NCBI GenBank assembly: GCA_016271365.2
Contig: CM057459.1
Location: forward strand, 486,155,501-486,219,500
Source: Neoceratodus forsteri
Taxonomy: Eukaryota; Chordata; Ceratodontiformes; Ceratodontidae
DNA: 64,000 nucleotides
Reading direction: 5' to 3'
The notes below the pieces were generated by a model. It saw only the letters and a list, made by a program, of their open reading frames with translations, ran no database searches and was not told the origin of the DNA. Positions 23,845 to 35,393 of this stretch are shown piece after piece (position 1 is the stretch's first letter; the number at the start of each line of letters is the position of its first letter). Made by a program: the position numbers and the translations under genes.

Positions 23845-26400
23845 CTAAATGTAAGGCCCAGCTCTTCCCATAGTTGTAAATTGGTTAGGGCTTTGCAGAT
23901 CAGGCACATGTCCCCCCCTCAGTCTGTGAAATTCCAAAGAGTACAGCCCTAATGTGTCTAATATTGCCTTATAGTCTAATCCCTTAACCTCCTTAATCCT
24001 ATGGGTTGCCTTTCTCTGAACCCTTTCTATGGCATGTAGTTCCCTTTTACCACCAAGTGATGAAAACTGGTCACAATACTCAACATGTGGGTGCACCAGG
24101 GATGTGTAGAGAGGAAACAGTATAATATGCTGCTTCATTTTTTAATGACCTGGGTACAGTGCATCTTGAAGCTAAGGTCATTACTGATTCCGATACCCAG
24201 GTCTCTTTCATCTTGTACTTCTTTTAGTATCAGCCTGCCCAATGAATAATTTGACTGCCTGTTGTTCTTCCCAAGATGCATTACAGTGCATTTATCAGTG
24301 TTAAAGGTCAATTTCTTTGCATTTGCCCAATGCTCTAATTCCTCCAAGGCTAATTGCAGTATACCTACATCCTCCTGATTATCCACAATGTGTCCTATTC
24401 TCGTATCAGCAGCAAACTTAGATACCCATACTCCTGCTGTGGTGTTCATTGAGGAGATGAAGATGTTGAAAAGGCAAGGCCCAAGCATGGATCCCAGCAG
24501 CACCCGGCTAGTCACCTCTGCCAGTTTGAATATGTTCCTTTTATGCAGACTCTTTGACTCCTATCAGAGAGCCATGCTTCAATCCAACGGGATATTTTCC
24601 TATGGACTACATGCTCTAGTAAGGCATCGACAAGCTCCCCATGTGGGACCTTGTCAAATGCCTTTGAGAAGTCCAAAAAGATGACATCCACTGAGTGCCT
24701 ATTGTCTAAGGCTTTACTCACCTTAGCATAAAATTCCAATAGGTTGGTCTGGCATGACCTTCCCTTAGTAAATCCATGCTGTGAACAATCTACATCCTCA
24801 GTCAGGAGTAAAAAATCTTTTATGTAGTCTTTTATGATACCCTCCAAGACTTTACCTAGAACTGCTGCCAGGCTGATTGGTCTATAATTCCCAACCTCCT
24901 GTTTGGTTCCTTTTTTTGTGAATAGGCACCATGACTGCCTGCCTCCAGGCCTCTAAGACCTCTCCTTCATCAATAGATTTTTGAATGTGGCTGTGACAGG
25001 ACCCGCTAATAACTCTGCCAGCTCTTTGATAAGTCTCGGGTGGAGGCCATCTGGGCCCTGTGCTTTATTTTCATCCAGCTTCTGGAGTCTTACTAGCATA
25101 TCGGATATATCTACTAATGGGCCTGTATCTGGTAAGTGATCAAGATGGTTAGTGGTTGGGTATGTTCTTATGTTAAAAACAGAAAAAAAAGCAGTTGTAC
25201 TGCTCAGCCATTTTGTGGTTATCCATGATCATTGTCCCGTCAGTGCCTTTAAGAAGTCCAATATTATTATTTATGTAAGCATACAACTATTTGTAATTGT
25301 TGTGAACTTTGCTGGCAAGCTTAAACTCATGTTTTTGTTTTGCCTGCTCTATGCTTCTTTTTGATTGCTTTAAGCATTTTTTATACTCGTCCCAGCATGC
25401 TTTATTGCCATGTTTTTTGGCTTTTCTGTATGCTTTATTTTCCTTTTTAATTTGCTTGCTAACTGATGATATCATCCATGGTGGAAGGGTTTTTTTGTTT
25501 TTGCCCCGTCATATTTTTGCATGGATGGGGTGTATATTTGAACCAGGGTGGATATTTTATTAATCATTAGATTCCACAAATGGTGGCGTGGCTGGCTATC
25601 AAAGTCAGCTGCCCAGTCCCATTCTGCCAGTTCCCTGCTCATGCTGTCAAAGTCAGCCTTATTGAAATTGTATACTATTGTACTGCCTATGTCTTTGCCC
25701 GTAGTTCCCTTATATCTGAAGCTCACCATAGAATGGTCACTGTACCTTGGGAAGGGGGGGAGCTAAGACACTACAGTCATAGATGTTATTTACCAAGTTG
25801 CTTAGGACCAAATCGAGAGTGTGATTACCCCTGGTATTTGTTGTAACAAACTGGTCTATACCAGCCAGGATGAAAACTTCCAGGAAGCGCAGCTCTACTG
25901 GAGTTTCAGCATTTAATGTGTCCCAGTTAATCCCAGGGAGGTTGAAATCACCCAGTAATATAGTGTTGTCAGCAGCAGTTAATTTATTTATGAAATCTAA
26001 TAGTGATAAATCATCCTGCTGTGAAATAAATGGGGGCCTGTACCCTAGACCTAAATTAATGTTGGCAGTATGTGGAGGGGAAGTTTTGACCCATAAAATC
26101 TCTGCATTTTACCAGTGGGTAGTGTTCATACATTCTGTAACAATGTTATTGGCAATATACAGGCTACTCCCTCCCCTTGAACTGTGTCCTATCCCTGTGA
26201 TATATGGTATAACCTGATATATTCTTGTCCCTGGGATCATCATTTTTCCACTAGGTTTCTGTGATGGCACAAATGTGTATATTAGACTTACACAGGGTAT
26301 AAAGGAGTTTGTCAGCTTTATTGTTAAGGCTTCTGGCATTTATTACTAGGAAATCCCAGGCTGATGGTTCTAATTGCTTGGTATTTTTGCCTTTTAGAAT
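23845..26400 (-). pseudogene. CR1 copy C ORF2 (endonuclease-RT)
   Basis: Endonuclease fragments lie between about 26400 and 25470. A Lys-rich linker (25475-25287) follows. RT is in 24847-24512 (SQHGFTKGRSCQTNL, VIFLDFSKAFDKVPH) and 24515-24135 (GPCLFNIFI, KFAADTRIG, ERDLGIGISNDL), with the C-terminal part in 24138-23845 (LVHPHVEYCDQF, RVQRKATHRI). The catalytic YADD-type box reads FAADT: the first Asp of the pair is Ala, so the RT is dead even apart from the frameshifts. Motif A keeps its Asp residues. Confidence 0.85.
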
Positions 26401-26459
26401 GGGGTCCCCCTCATCCCCCCTTGCTTGCAGTTTAAATTGTTATCTATAACCTGACATAG

Positions 26460-27478
26460 TCCATGTGTGAAAATTCACTTCCCCTGTTTATTCAGATGTA
26501 GACCATCCTGTGCAAACAGCCTTGGGCTCTGAAAGTTTTCCCAATGATCAACATAAGTGAAACCCTCCCTGTGGCACCAAAATTTTAGCCAGCCATTTAG
26601 GCCAAGTATGTCTCTAGTCTTTGCATGGCTAGCTCAAAGCACTGGTAGTAAACCTGAAATAATAAGGTCACAACCATTTGCAGATAGAGCCATCCCTACC
26701 TGCTCGAAATCTCTTTGGATATCAATGAGGTTTCTCTTGCCTAAGTCATTTACCCCCACATGTATTAAAGTTACTGGTTTTGTAGTATGATCCTGAAGGC
26801 CTGGGAGTAGTTTTCTGATGTCTTTTATTCCAGCCCCTGGTAAAACACTGACTGTGGTGCTATAGTTACAATGTTTACATTTTGTGTAGTTAGTGCACTG
26901 GAGCATGGAGTCCCCTATAACTCAAACATTATGGGGTACTTTTTTTTTTTGCAATTATTTAACCAGGAATAACCAGGATTTTCATCATTTGGTGATGGAT
27001 TTACCTTATCATTACTATCTAAATTGACTGAGCCCTGAAATGTTGGATGATTGCTAACAGGTGATGTCAAAAACTCTTGGGTAATTACTGCTTCTTCACT
27101 GCTCAGGTTTATATCAGAAGGTAAGGAATTATATCTGTTAGGTGTCAAAATATTGGATGAGCCCCCTATATTTCTTCTGCCTTTTTTATTGCATGTTTTG
27201 TTCACCATACACCAATCATCATTTTCCCCTCCCTCTTCCATTGTGGTTTTGTCAGGTATGTGCAACTTTAATACATCATGTTTCTTTGGTTCAGTCATGT
27301 TATCTGCCACAGTATCAATAAAATGCTCCAAGGTGCTTATATCCATCTGGACCTGAACCCTCTGCTGCAGTGCAATGATTTCAGCCTGCAACACCTCCAA
27401 TAGTACACATTTGTCACACTCAAACCCAGAGGTTTCCTCCCCTTCAGCATGCATGCAACATTTAGTGCAGAGCTTCAT
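26460..27478 (-). pseudogene. CR1 copy C ORF1 with SGNH esterase
   Basis: The N-terminus (27478-26915) has a Cys-rich finger (CTKCCMHA then FECDKC) and a heptad-like segment (VLLEVLQAEIIALQQRV). After a frame break the esterase follows with all three diagnostic blocks: IGDSMLQ (block I, nucleophile Ser, 26908-26916), HVGVNDLG (block III, about 26760) and FAQDGLHLNKQG (block V, Asp and His, about 26490-26520). This matches the finger-plus-esterase ORF1 known in CR1-like LINEs. Such proteins bind nucleic acid and are needed for retrotransposition in related elements; the esterase substrate is not established. Stops and one frameshift mean this copy is inactive. Confidence 0.82.
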
Positions 27479-27879
27479 TATCTGTTTGTACCTCTTATTG
27501 TGAAGTTCTCAATGGGTGGGCCCAGATCCCAGTTGTCCCAGCTGACACAGCCGACATGCGGAGACATGCGTATCTCTGCGCGCATCTCCACATGTGGCAA
27601 TGCACACCCTACTCATAGCAGGGGTTAGTTAAATTGATCAAGTTGACCTAGAAGTAGCTATGCAGGGTCACAGTCCCTTGCAACCACTAAGCATTGATAG
27701 TGGATAGCCACCCATTCTTAATCAGAAAAAGTAGTTTTTTCTTTTCCCTAACGGCTTATCCCAGAATCGCATTTTTGCTTTCTGAGGATATTTTAACCCC
27801 AAAATTTATCATTCTTTATGAACCAAATACTAAAATTTTACTTGACCTATTTCTGATGTCACAGGAGAGCTAGGCATGC

Positions 27880-30525
27880 CTAAAGGTAATCTGAAAATTT
27901 GCTTATACGTTTTATTTAAAAAAGGATTCAATTTTATTAACATTTTATATTCCCCAAGTTTCTGCAAGGTATAGTGCTTGATTAACTATTTTTCCATTTA
28001 TTGCCTTGATCATAGGTGTCAGGGCCAAGCCACCATAAACATTGTTAAATCTGTTTAAGGTTTTCACAGCATACTGTAACTTGTTTTTTTTTTATTCAGG
28101 ATAAGTGTCTCATCCACCTAGTATTACTTGAAAAAAGGTTTCCCAATTACGGGAACTCCTGAACAAAATCTAGTTTTTTTTTAAGCAAGTATTACTTTTC
28201 TATATTTCTTAGTAGAACCAAAAACCATGATTTTAGTTTTATTTGTATTTGGTTTGAGGTTATGTTTCATGCACAATATTTCTAACTTATCCAGATCTCA
28301 TTGAAGGCTGAGCCTTGTAGTTGATAAAATTGTCAAATCATCGGCATAAGCGAGGACTGGAATTATTTTTGGCAAAATAGTAGAACGGTGAAATAGTTGA
28401 TTGTTCAACTGAACAAGGATCTCATTACTATATAAATTAAACAGTGTTGGAGCTAGCACACATCCTTTTCTTACACCTATTTTTGTAATGATCTTTATTG
28501 TGAGAACTCCAGATTTATTTTACTCTGGACCAAGTTCTTATATATAGCCTTTTTATTAACACAGTAAGGTTATGGTCAATACCTATGTCTTCCATTTTTC
28601 TCACAAAAAAGATCTCAGGATAGTATCAAATGCTGAGGAGAAGTCTACAAAAGCCACAAATCATTTTTGTTTCTTTACTTTACCATATTTCTCTATTAAA
28701 TAGGGAAAAAGGAAGACCTGGGTTCTTGTACCAGTACCTTTTTTAAATCCTGCTTGATATTCTGAAAAAAATATCATATTGGTTAAGCATTATAAATAAT
28801 CTATTTAAAAGTACCTTAGCATAGATTTTGGCCATGGCATCCATCAGGCTAATAGGCCTTTAATTTGCCGGATCTGAACAAGATCCTTTCTTATAAATAG
28901 GAATTGTAAAGCTGCCCAGCCACGAATCCAGAACAAAAGCACACATGGCAGCCTTGTTATAAAAGTTAGCAAGAGTGTCTGACCACCAATCTATGTTAAG
29001 ATATATAGAACGTAACCAAAATATTATCAGGTCCAGGAGCTTTGTTGTTTTTAAATGACTCTGTGGTTACCTTGATCTGTTGTGGGGTAAACCAGCTAAA
29101 GTCCTCATTCAGTTCACTTGTGTCTTCTAACATGTAAGAGTTTGATTCTTGAAAAATGGTTGCAAAGTATTTTCCCAGCTATCTGGAGCTATATATGTAT
29201 TGATTTGAGTTTTATAAGTACAAATTCCTTTGGCAACCAATGTCCAAAATGTTTTATCATCTTTTTCTTTGATAGATTCAATCACTAAATTCCATAAACT
29301 TTTCTGGTGCTGCATATGAGATAATTAACAACATTTTTATCTAGCTTCCTAGTTATATTCAGTTCTCTTATGTTAGTTTTTGTTGGATATTTTTTTGTTT
29401 TCCTTATTAGTTTGGACAGTGTTCTTTTCTCAGTCCTACAGTTTTTATGAAACCAGCTATCATACAGTGATTTATTATTGTTCTTATTCTGTATTTGTTC
29501 ATTGGTATATAGCTGAAATGTAATAATAATCTGATTATAGATATCTTCAGGCTCTAATAAATTCTCAGTGTTCAGGCTTAAAGTCCTAATTTTATGTTCA
29601 CTTCTGTAGAATACTTTTCTGTCTTTTATTGGATCCCATCTAATTATATTGTTCACAATCTCTATATTCTCGTCAATTTCAGAAGCAGTCATACTGTAGA
29701 TATCTTTTGTTTATATAGAACTATTGGAAAATGATCTCTTTCAATTCTACGTATAACTTTTAGGTCACTATATTTATTTTAATAATATAGTGATACAAGA
29801 GCATAGTCACTTGTTGTGGATCCTCTTGTGTTTATACAAGTCATTTTTCCCTTACTATCTGAAGGTAGTCTACCATTAAGTATTATTAATTGCAGTGTAT
29901 CTAATAAATATTCCATTTGTTTATGAATATCAGCATTTTTTTTTTATATCCTTAGAATATCTAATTGGTATTTTTAAAGCCTGACATAATGAGTTATTTG
30001 GATCCAGGACTGCCTTTTTCCCTTATCTAATATTCAGATTCCCCATAATTAGTATTTTGATTGATTCATTTGATTTCAGATGAGATTTTATATCCTGGAC
30101 AATATTACTATATAATGTTTTATTACACAAAGAGGATTTTACAGGTGGATTGTAAACATTTATCAATATCAGTGGCTTATTTTCTACCTTCATTTTAACC
30201 AAAATGTAATTTTGATTAATAAATTGTTTCAGAATTTTGAAATAGTCATTTATTTTAATATATATCACCATTCCACCAGTATTTCTACCCATATTTTTTG
30301 TTTTATGGCTGGAGATTGCACCAAACTATACCCATTGGTCATAGTAGTATCAATTTGTCCAGTACCATGCCACATTTCTTGAAATAGTATAATGTCCATC
30401 CCTACTATAAATTCCTTAAATTCTGGATCAGCAAATTTATTTTGTAACCCAGCAATATTCCAAGATAGAATTCCTATGATAGTATCCGTATTTCTTACTA
30501 AAAATGAATTTGTGCTTGTATTCAT
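27880..30525 (-). pseudogene. LINE D ORF2 endonuclease-RT
   Basis: The endonuclease starts in 30525-30265 with ILSWNIAGLQNKF and IILFQEMW, carrying the catalytic Asn and Glu. It goes on in 30292-30023 (YIKINDYF, LILINVYNPP). The frame 29692-29285 is a linker with LYDSWFHKNCRTEKRTL. The RT is badly broken; AYADDLTIL, with both aspartates, can be read near 28350, and KAINGKIVNQALYLAETWG near 27985. The C-terminus continues beyond CR1 copy C at 23330-22935. Confidence 0.7.
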
Positions 30526-30815
30526 ACATTAATTTTCAGTCTGGAGCTTCCTCTCATTCATCATTAAGTCTCTATCAAGTCACAACTGCACATCTTGTAG
30601 GGCTTGGAATCTATTTAATGTATCTGCATTATCAACAAATGATTGGTTATCAGAGACTATACAAGGAGGTTGTTCTGCTGAAACTGTTTGTTCAGTCTGG
30701 CAAAAAGTGGGATCAGGTATAGTTATAAGATCTACTATTAAAATACAAAGTTTGTCTAATCTATCACTGGTCTCCAGAATATTTAGAGACAGATTTTGAT
30801 TGTCCAAGGTTAGAT

Positions 30816-32383
30816 CTATTTGAGCCCCCTCTGTCCAAAACATGTGGGCTCTTTGTACTTGCACAATATCATCATCATAAAATTCAGTCTAAATATATTT
30901 CCTATTAAATGGGTAATCACAGACCTCAGTTTTGTCTTAGAATCAATACCAACATAAGACAGTCCAAATATAGATAGAGTTATGTTTGGAGGAGTTTCAT
31001 GCTCCCAGTATCTACTGATTAGCTCATACACAATACCTTGTTGACTTAATTGGGTAGTTAGATCCACTTTTGTTTTGATTCCAAGATCAATAATACTATA
31101 AGATGGGAGTTTCCATAAATAATTTGTAATCTGCCAAATAGTCTGAATTCCCCAGACATATTGGGCTACTCTTGGTTGTTTAAAAACAGTTGCATCAAGT
31201 AGTTTGACTGATTATCCACAGCACTTCTTGCATCAGCAATATCCTCTAATTGTACATCAAGATTCAATAATTCAGTACAAATCATATGCCCTAAAATTCT
31301 CATCACCATATTATTTTCATTTGAGCCCAATTCTAGACCTCTTAAGATAATTAATGACTGGTCCTTCTCCAAACATTCTTCATCAGACTTAATGGAGTCT
31401 GATTGGATGCTTTGATTGAGATTCTCATGTTTTTTGTAGGAATTAGTTTGTTTTTGTTTTCCTATTATAGGGACTGAGGTCCCATAATTCCTCTGGGTTA
31501 GGCCCAACTTATCTCCAATTAAAATGCCCTTTGCCTTTACTGTTTTTTTTTTGTTTTTATATTTTTATTTTGCTTTCCCTTAGCAGGATTTTTTCTATTC
31601 CTTTTTTGTTCTAGAGATAGCGCAATTTGAATCCATGGGAACTGCTAAAACATTAGCAGTGTTCTGATTATTCTGGTTATTAGTTTTGTTTTCTGACTAT
31701 TTGTCTTTCCATCCACTGTAACAGGGCTAAGAGTAATTACATTTTCTAGATGGTGAGAGGAAGATAAGTTGGAACACTTACCATGGTTTGACTCCTTATC
31801 TATCTGTTTGGTTTGATGGCTAAGCTGAGCAGCCAGAATCTCCTACAGCCGAGCTGAATTAGCAGCTACATCCACCTTTAGTTGGTTAATATCACTTCTC
31901 AAAATAATTAATTGTTCCATTATGTCCACACTGGCTACATGAGGATCCTGTAAGAATTAAATTAGATTTGTATCCATAAATGGAGATTAGGTAACATGTT
32001 TGGCCACCTTTTCTTCAATTTTACTATCTCTTTAAACCAATTCTTTAAGTCCTAATTATGTTTTATGCAACCCTGCTATAACTTGAGACAGATCTGACTC
32101 CTTATTTTCCTTTAAATTATCTTCATCCAAGCTCTGATTGCCTTGATTATTTTTGGTTACCTCTATTACACTTGGGCAAACTTGTACTTTTTCTACATGT
32201 AAATCTTCCTATTTTTTTTAAATCTGCATTCTGACTTACTTCCCATCCCAATTTAGAAGTTAATTCCAATGAATTCTGCTTTACCAAATCTGCTATTTCA
32301 TCTGTCTTAGGAGTGCATACATTACTAAATTTTGTTACTTTCCTCATGTGTTCTATGATTAGAGTTTGACCTACTTTGGTCAT
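30816..32383 (-). pseudogene. LINE D ORF1-like region
   Basis: Three minus-strand frames (32383-32147, 31507-31166 and 31067-30816) lie just upstream of the endonuclease. The middle one, with LIILRGLELGSNENN and later LLNLDVQLEDI, has the hydrophobic beta-strand/helix rhythm of the RNA-binding module found in many LINE ORF1 proteins. It is not firmly identifiable and could be a clade-specific ORF1. Confidence 0.45.
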
Positions 32384-32580
32384 TTTTGTAGTCTCCTCTT
32401 TTCAATTTACTGGGTTCTTCTTTAAAGGTTTATTTTTCTTCCTATTCTTACCCCCTCTTTTGTTTCCCTTTATCTATAAACACATTCTCTTCGCTATCTG
32501 ACCAACAGATGATAGACAGTTCTTCCTCGAAACTTTTTTTACTTCTAGTTCTCATATTGCAGTTAGGTGACTGATATTCA

Positions 32581-32832
32581 GAAATACCACTTTCTCTCAG
32601 TGCAGTTTAACCCCTGCAAGGTATACATATTTTTAAATCAAGGATGGAAATGAGAAAGGAAAAGTGTGGCCTACTGGGATTTGAACCTCAGATCTCTGGT
32701 ATGCCGTTCCAGCACTCTAACCATTAAGCTACAGGCTCGCTGGTACACTTTTCCTTTCTCATTTCCATCCTTGATTTAAAAATATGTATACCTTGCAGGG
32801 GTTAAACTGCACTGAGAGAAAGTGGTATTTCT
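32581..32832. repeat. 88-bp perfect inverted repeat with a 76-nt tRNA-like loop
   Basis: The left arm (32581-32668) and right arm (32745-32832) are exact reverse complements as I read them. The loop (32669-32744) holds most of the minus-strand tRNA-like unit. The arms include seven bases of the target duplication (agaaata), so the inversion copied flanking target DNA and must have arisen at or after insertion. Lack of mismatches implies a recent event or continued correction. Confidence 0.92.
32667..32738 (-). repeat. tRNA-like SINE head, minus strand
   Basis: The minus strand has a Pol III A box (TAGCTTAATGG) and B box (GGTTCAAATCC) at tRNA spacing, plus partial acceptor, D- and anticodon-stem pairing. 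The T-stem is mismatched and position 33 is not T, so a working tRNA is unlikely. It differs from the plus-strand copy at one of 72 positions. Confidence 0.75.
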
Positions 32833-32922
32833 AACATTGGTTTCTAGTTGCATAATTGTGCAACACTAGAGAAAGGAATGTGTGTGTGGCTGTAAGGAAA
32901 TTCCTCAGACGCTTTGACCAGT

Positions 32923-32994
32923 GAGCCTGTAGCTTAATGGTTAGAGCGCTGGAACGGCATACCAGAGATCTGAGGTTCAAATCCCAGTAGGCCA
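32923..32994 (+). repeat. tRNA-like SINE head, plus strand
   Basis: Same A and B boxes as the minus-strand unit, and followed by the same C/T-rich tail before the target duplication. If transcribed by Pol III it would read out into the flanking LINE D sequence. Confidence 0.75.
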
Positions 32995-33035
32995 CACTTT
33001 TCCTTTCTCATTTCCATCCTTGATATTCAGAAATA

Positions 33036-33786
33036 AATTCACAATGTGAAAATTAGCAGTATGGAATATAATAAGCTTGCAATGTGATTCAATTATAAAG
33101 CTGACTTAATCAAAATGAATCCACCTAGTCATAACCAATATCTTATACTACCTTCAAACCTACTATAGCAATTAATTATAAGACAAAACTGATCAGAGAT
33201 GTGGTCACAATTAATCATCTGTGAAAGAGTCAGTAGTAAAAGAGAGAATAAGCTCGGATGTGTATGTTACAAGGAATCACCATCGTACCAGATTCCTCTT
33301 CCACCTTCTCTCTCAGTGGTAAAGTCTTCGATTATAAATATTAGTTTCTGTCAAGTCAGCTGGGATTCCAGATGGTTAGGTGGAAAATTGATGCAAAATC
33401 AGATACTGTAGATAATTCAGAAATCTTCAGAGCAGTATCTGGTATCTCAGGTCTCCCAAGTCTATCAAACAATTATGTTCCCTGGTCCAGCTGTAGGTTA
33501 AAGTAAAATAAAAGTGATAATCTCAATATTGACAGGGTTCCCTCCTCCCACCCCAGCCAACTTAATATCACACTAGATTTGTATATTATGCCACAATCTT
33601 ATTACACAATATCATATAAAACTGGCATTAAAACTCAAATAAAGATGGAGTACTGGCCCAGGACAGTATGAATAAAAAAAAACACAAATATTTTTAATAC
33701 CAGCAGTATTACATTAAGAACAGAGGACGCATAATAATATAAACACAGTTATAAATCATACCTGAGTTTCCATAAAGACTAGCATA
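33036..33786. other. unassigned AT-rich sequence
   Basis: It may include the 5' end of LINE D beyond the SINE insertion. I see no motif that shows this. Confidence 0.3.
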
Positions 33787-35393
33787 TGTAACCCCCTGAG
33801 GTTACTTTTTAACTAGTTAGTACACCCCCCCATTAAAATCTGAACCACTGGTACCCATATACTGGCATACCATTTACTTTACAAAAAGTTGGTACCACCC
33901 TTGGCATTAGGATGTTTACCTAGCTAATTTTCTAGAGGAAGAGATGGGTGGGGGTACAAGAACAAAACAACATGAACCGTGTGTAAAAATGACAACCCAG
34001 GTCCTGGGTGGAGGCAGCTAGGCATATGCTAGATCTAAACTGCTGAGGGAGCCTCAGTAAATCCAACAACCAGAAGCAATATTCAGCATATCTGGAACAG
34101 TAACTGGGAATATGCAGTATGTATTTATTCAACAGATGGAAATCTAAATCAAAAGTGGACCCCCAAGGGTTGGTCCAGGCAGGACAGGTACATTTCATGA
34201 ACTCTCCTTGCATGCAGTACAGTTCATGAACCCACAAAAAGAACATCTTCTTCTCAGTTTCCCAATGGTGCATCTAATGGACACCTGGCCACACACCCGA
34301 ACATTTTCCTCCCTTGAGTGTACATATTGTGAAACTAAGCCACACACTCAGAACTCTTCTTTGAACATAGGTGCAATTATGTGAAACTCAGCCACACACC
34401 TTAACCTGCAGCACTGGCCTTTGATCAGGTAAAACCGGTGCCCTTTATGAACCAGGAAGCCCTGCATTGTAAGCACTTAGATGGTGTTCCTACCACCCTT
34501 TGCCCCAACCAACAGTCTCTGCCATTCCTCAGGGTTACACCATCAAAACCCCCATTCACCACTGAAAAACTAGCAGTCCCACACTTTCCATATCCATCAC
34601 TCACTGGAGTGACCAAAGAATAAACTGTACTCTCCTTGGTGAACACTTTGACAGACAATACACTCTCCTAGGTGAACTAGGTGCACTGACAGGTGCAGTC
34701 CAGCCTTATCTATGGGCACACACACCCCAGACTATGATTCCACTAAAAATGTGGAGATCTTATCTCCTAGAACAGTACTCACAAACTGATTGTCCCGTCC
34801 ACTGGGCATGGAACAACAAAAAGGCATTCTCTTGCACAGTAGATGAAATAGTCTCTCAAAAGTCCTTTCCAAGGAAGCTGAAACACACACAGAACCTTCA
34901 GGAGGTTGCCCCTTGAGTCCACTGAGAACAAACAGTTCCTTCTACTTCACTGGGAGTAGAAATCGGGAAATCCTGCTGTAGAACTGGTCACCACTTCATT
35001 GGAAGCTGGATATGACATTCCACTAGGATGAGCAGTGCTGGGCCCTCCACTCAGAACCCCACTAGCAGTCCTTCTGCCACTCTCACCTCCTCACTAAACA
35101 ACTGTCTCCCACTAATTGAACATTCTAAGCTCTCCAGAGCAGCTGACCACACAGTGTGGCTTATGCTGCTGTGAGAGTTCTGAATGACCTAATCATTCTT
35201 CTCTCAGGCTAGCTGAGTAAGCAATGATGTCATTATGTAAGGAGCCCTTAATGAGCTCCCTACCAACTACCTGCTACCTTCCTAACACTAATACTGATAG
35301 GATTCTAGTAATCCCAGAGGACTAGGTGGTTGCACATATTTATCAGAAACACTTCTGAGCTAGGATGTAATGAATGCAAAAAAGCCAGTTACA
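33787..35393. other. Possible solo LTR, weakly supported
   Basis: The stretch starts TGTAACCCCC and ends CCAGTTACA, giving TGTAAC/GTTACA inverted ends about 1.6 kb apart. The interior is non-coding, with short LTR-like internal duplications (gtgaaactaagccacacac and gtgaaactcagccacacac near 34330-34400). The four flanking bases do not match (CATA versus GTGA) and I find no partner copy, so the call rests on ends and texture only. Confidence 0.25.

Larger units (their letters stand above)
23545..27600 (-). mobile_element. CR1/L2-group LINE with esterase ORF1, copy C
   Basis: A nearly full-length minus-strand element of about 4 kb: ORF1 at the right (27478 to about 26460), ORF2 to about 23850, then a 3' UTR ending in tandem ttacatagg-type repeats (about 23567-23590). 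It is inserted in LINE D in the same orientation. The ORF1 domain set, a Cys-rich finger plus an SGNH esterase, is the one described for CR1-like elements. This is the only copy here with both ORFs largely present. Confidence 0.85.
22700..32572 (-). mobile_element. LINE 'D' (unassigned APE-type non-LTR element), split by a CR1
   Basis: Minus-strand fragments in the correct order make one LINE: ORF1-like sequence (about 32390-30816), endonuclease (30525-30020), RT (about 29100-27880) and, after an interruption by CR1 copy C, the C-terminal zinc-knuckle region (23330-22935). A 3' UTR with CAATAAA-like motifs runs to about 22710. Net length is roughly 5.7 kb. The motifs (SWNIAG, QEMW, AYADDLTIL, and a Cys/His C-terminal knuckle) belong to an endonuclease-bearing LINE that is neither CR1 nor the L1 seen at 50-61 kb. 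I cannot name the clade. The copy is full of stops. Its 5' end is obscured by the tRNA hairpin insertion at 32.6 kb. Confidence 0.7.
32573..33035. mobile_element. Composite SINE-like insertion with opposed tRNA-like units
   Basis: An exact 15-bp direct repeat, tgatattcagaaata, occurs at 32573-32587 and 33021-33035 and brackets a 433-bp insert. Inside are a minus-strand tRNA-like unit with its tail, an inverted copy of that tail, about 90 bp of other sequence, and a plus-strand tRNA-like unit with the start of the same tail (acttttcctttctcatttcc). A long exact duplication is typical of LINE-driven retroposition. The opposed arrangement is odd; it could come from template switching or an inverted duplication during insertion. 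Confidence 0.75.

Noticed and set aside
32923..32994. Functional tRNA gene
   Set aside because: A and B boxes are good, but the T-stem is mismatched, position 33 is not T, acceptor ends do not pair, and it sits in a SINE-like insertion with a target duplication.
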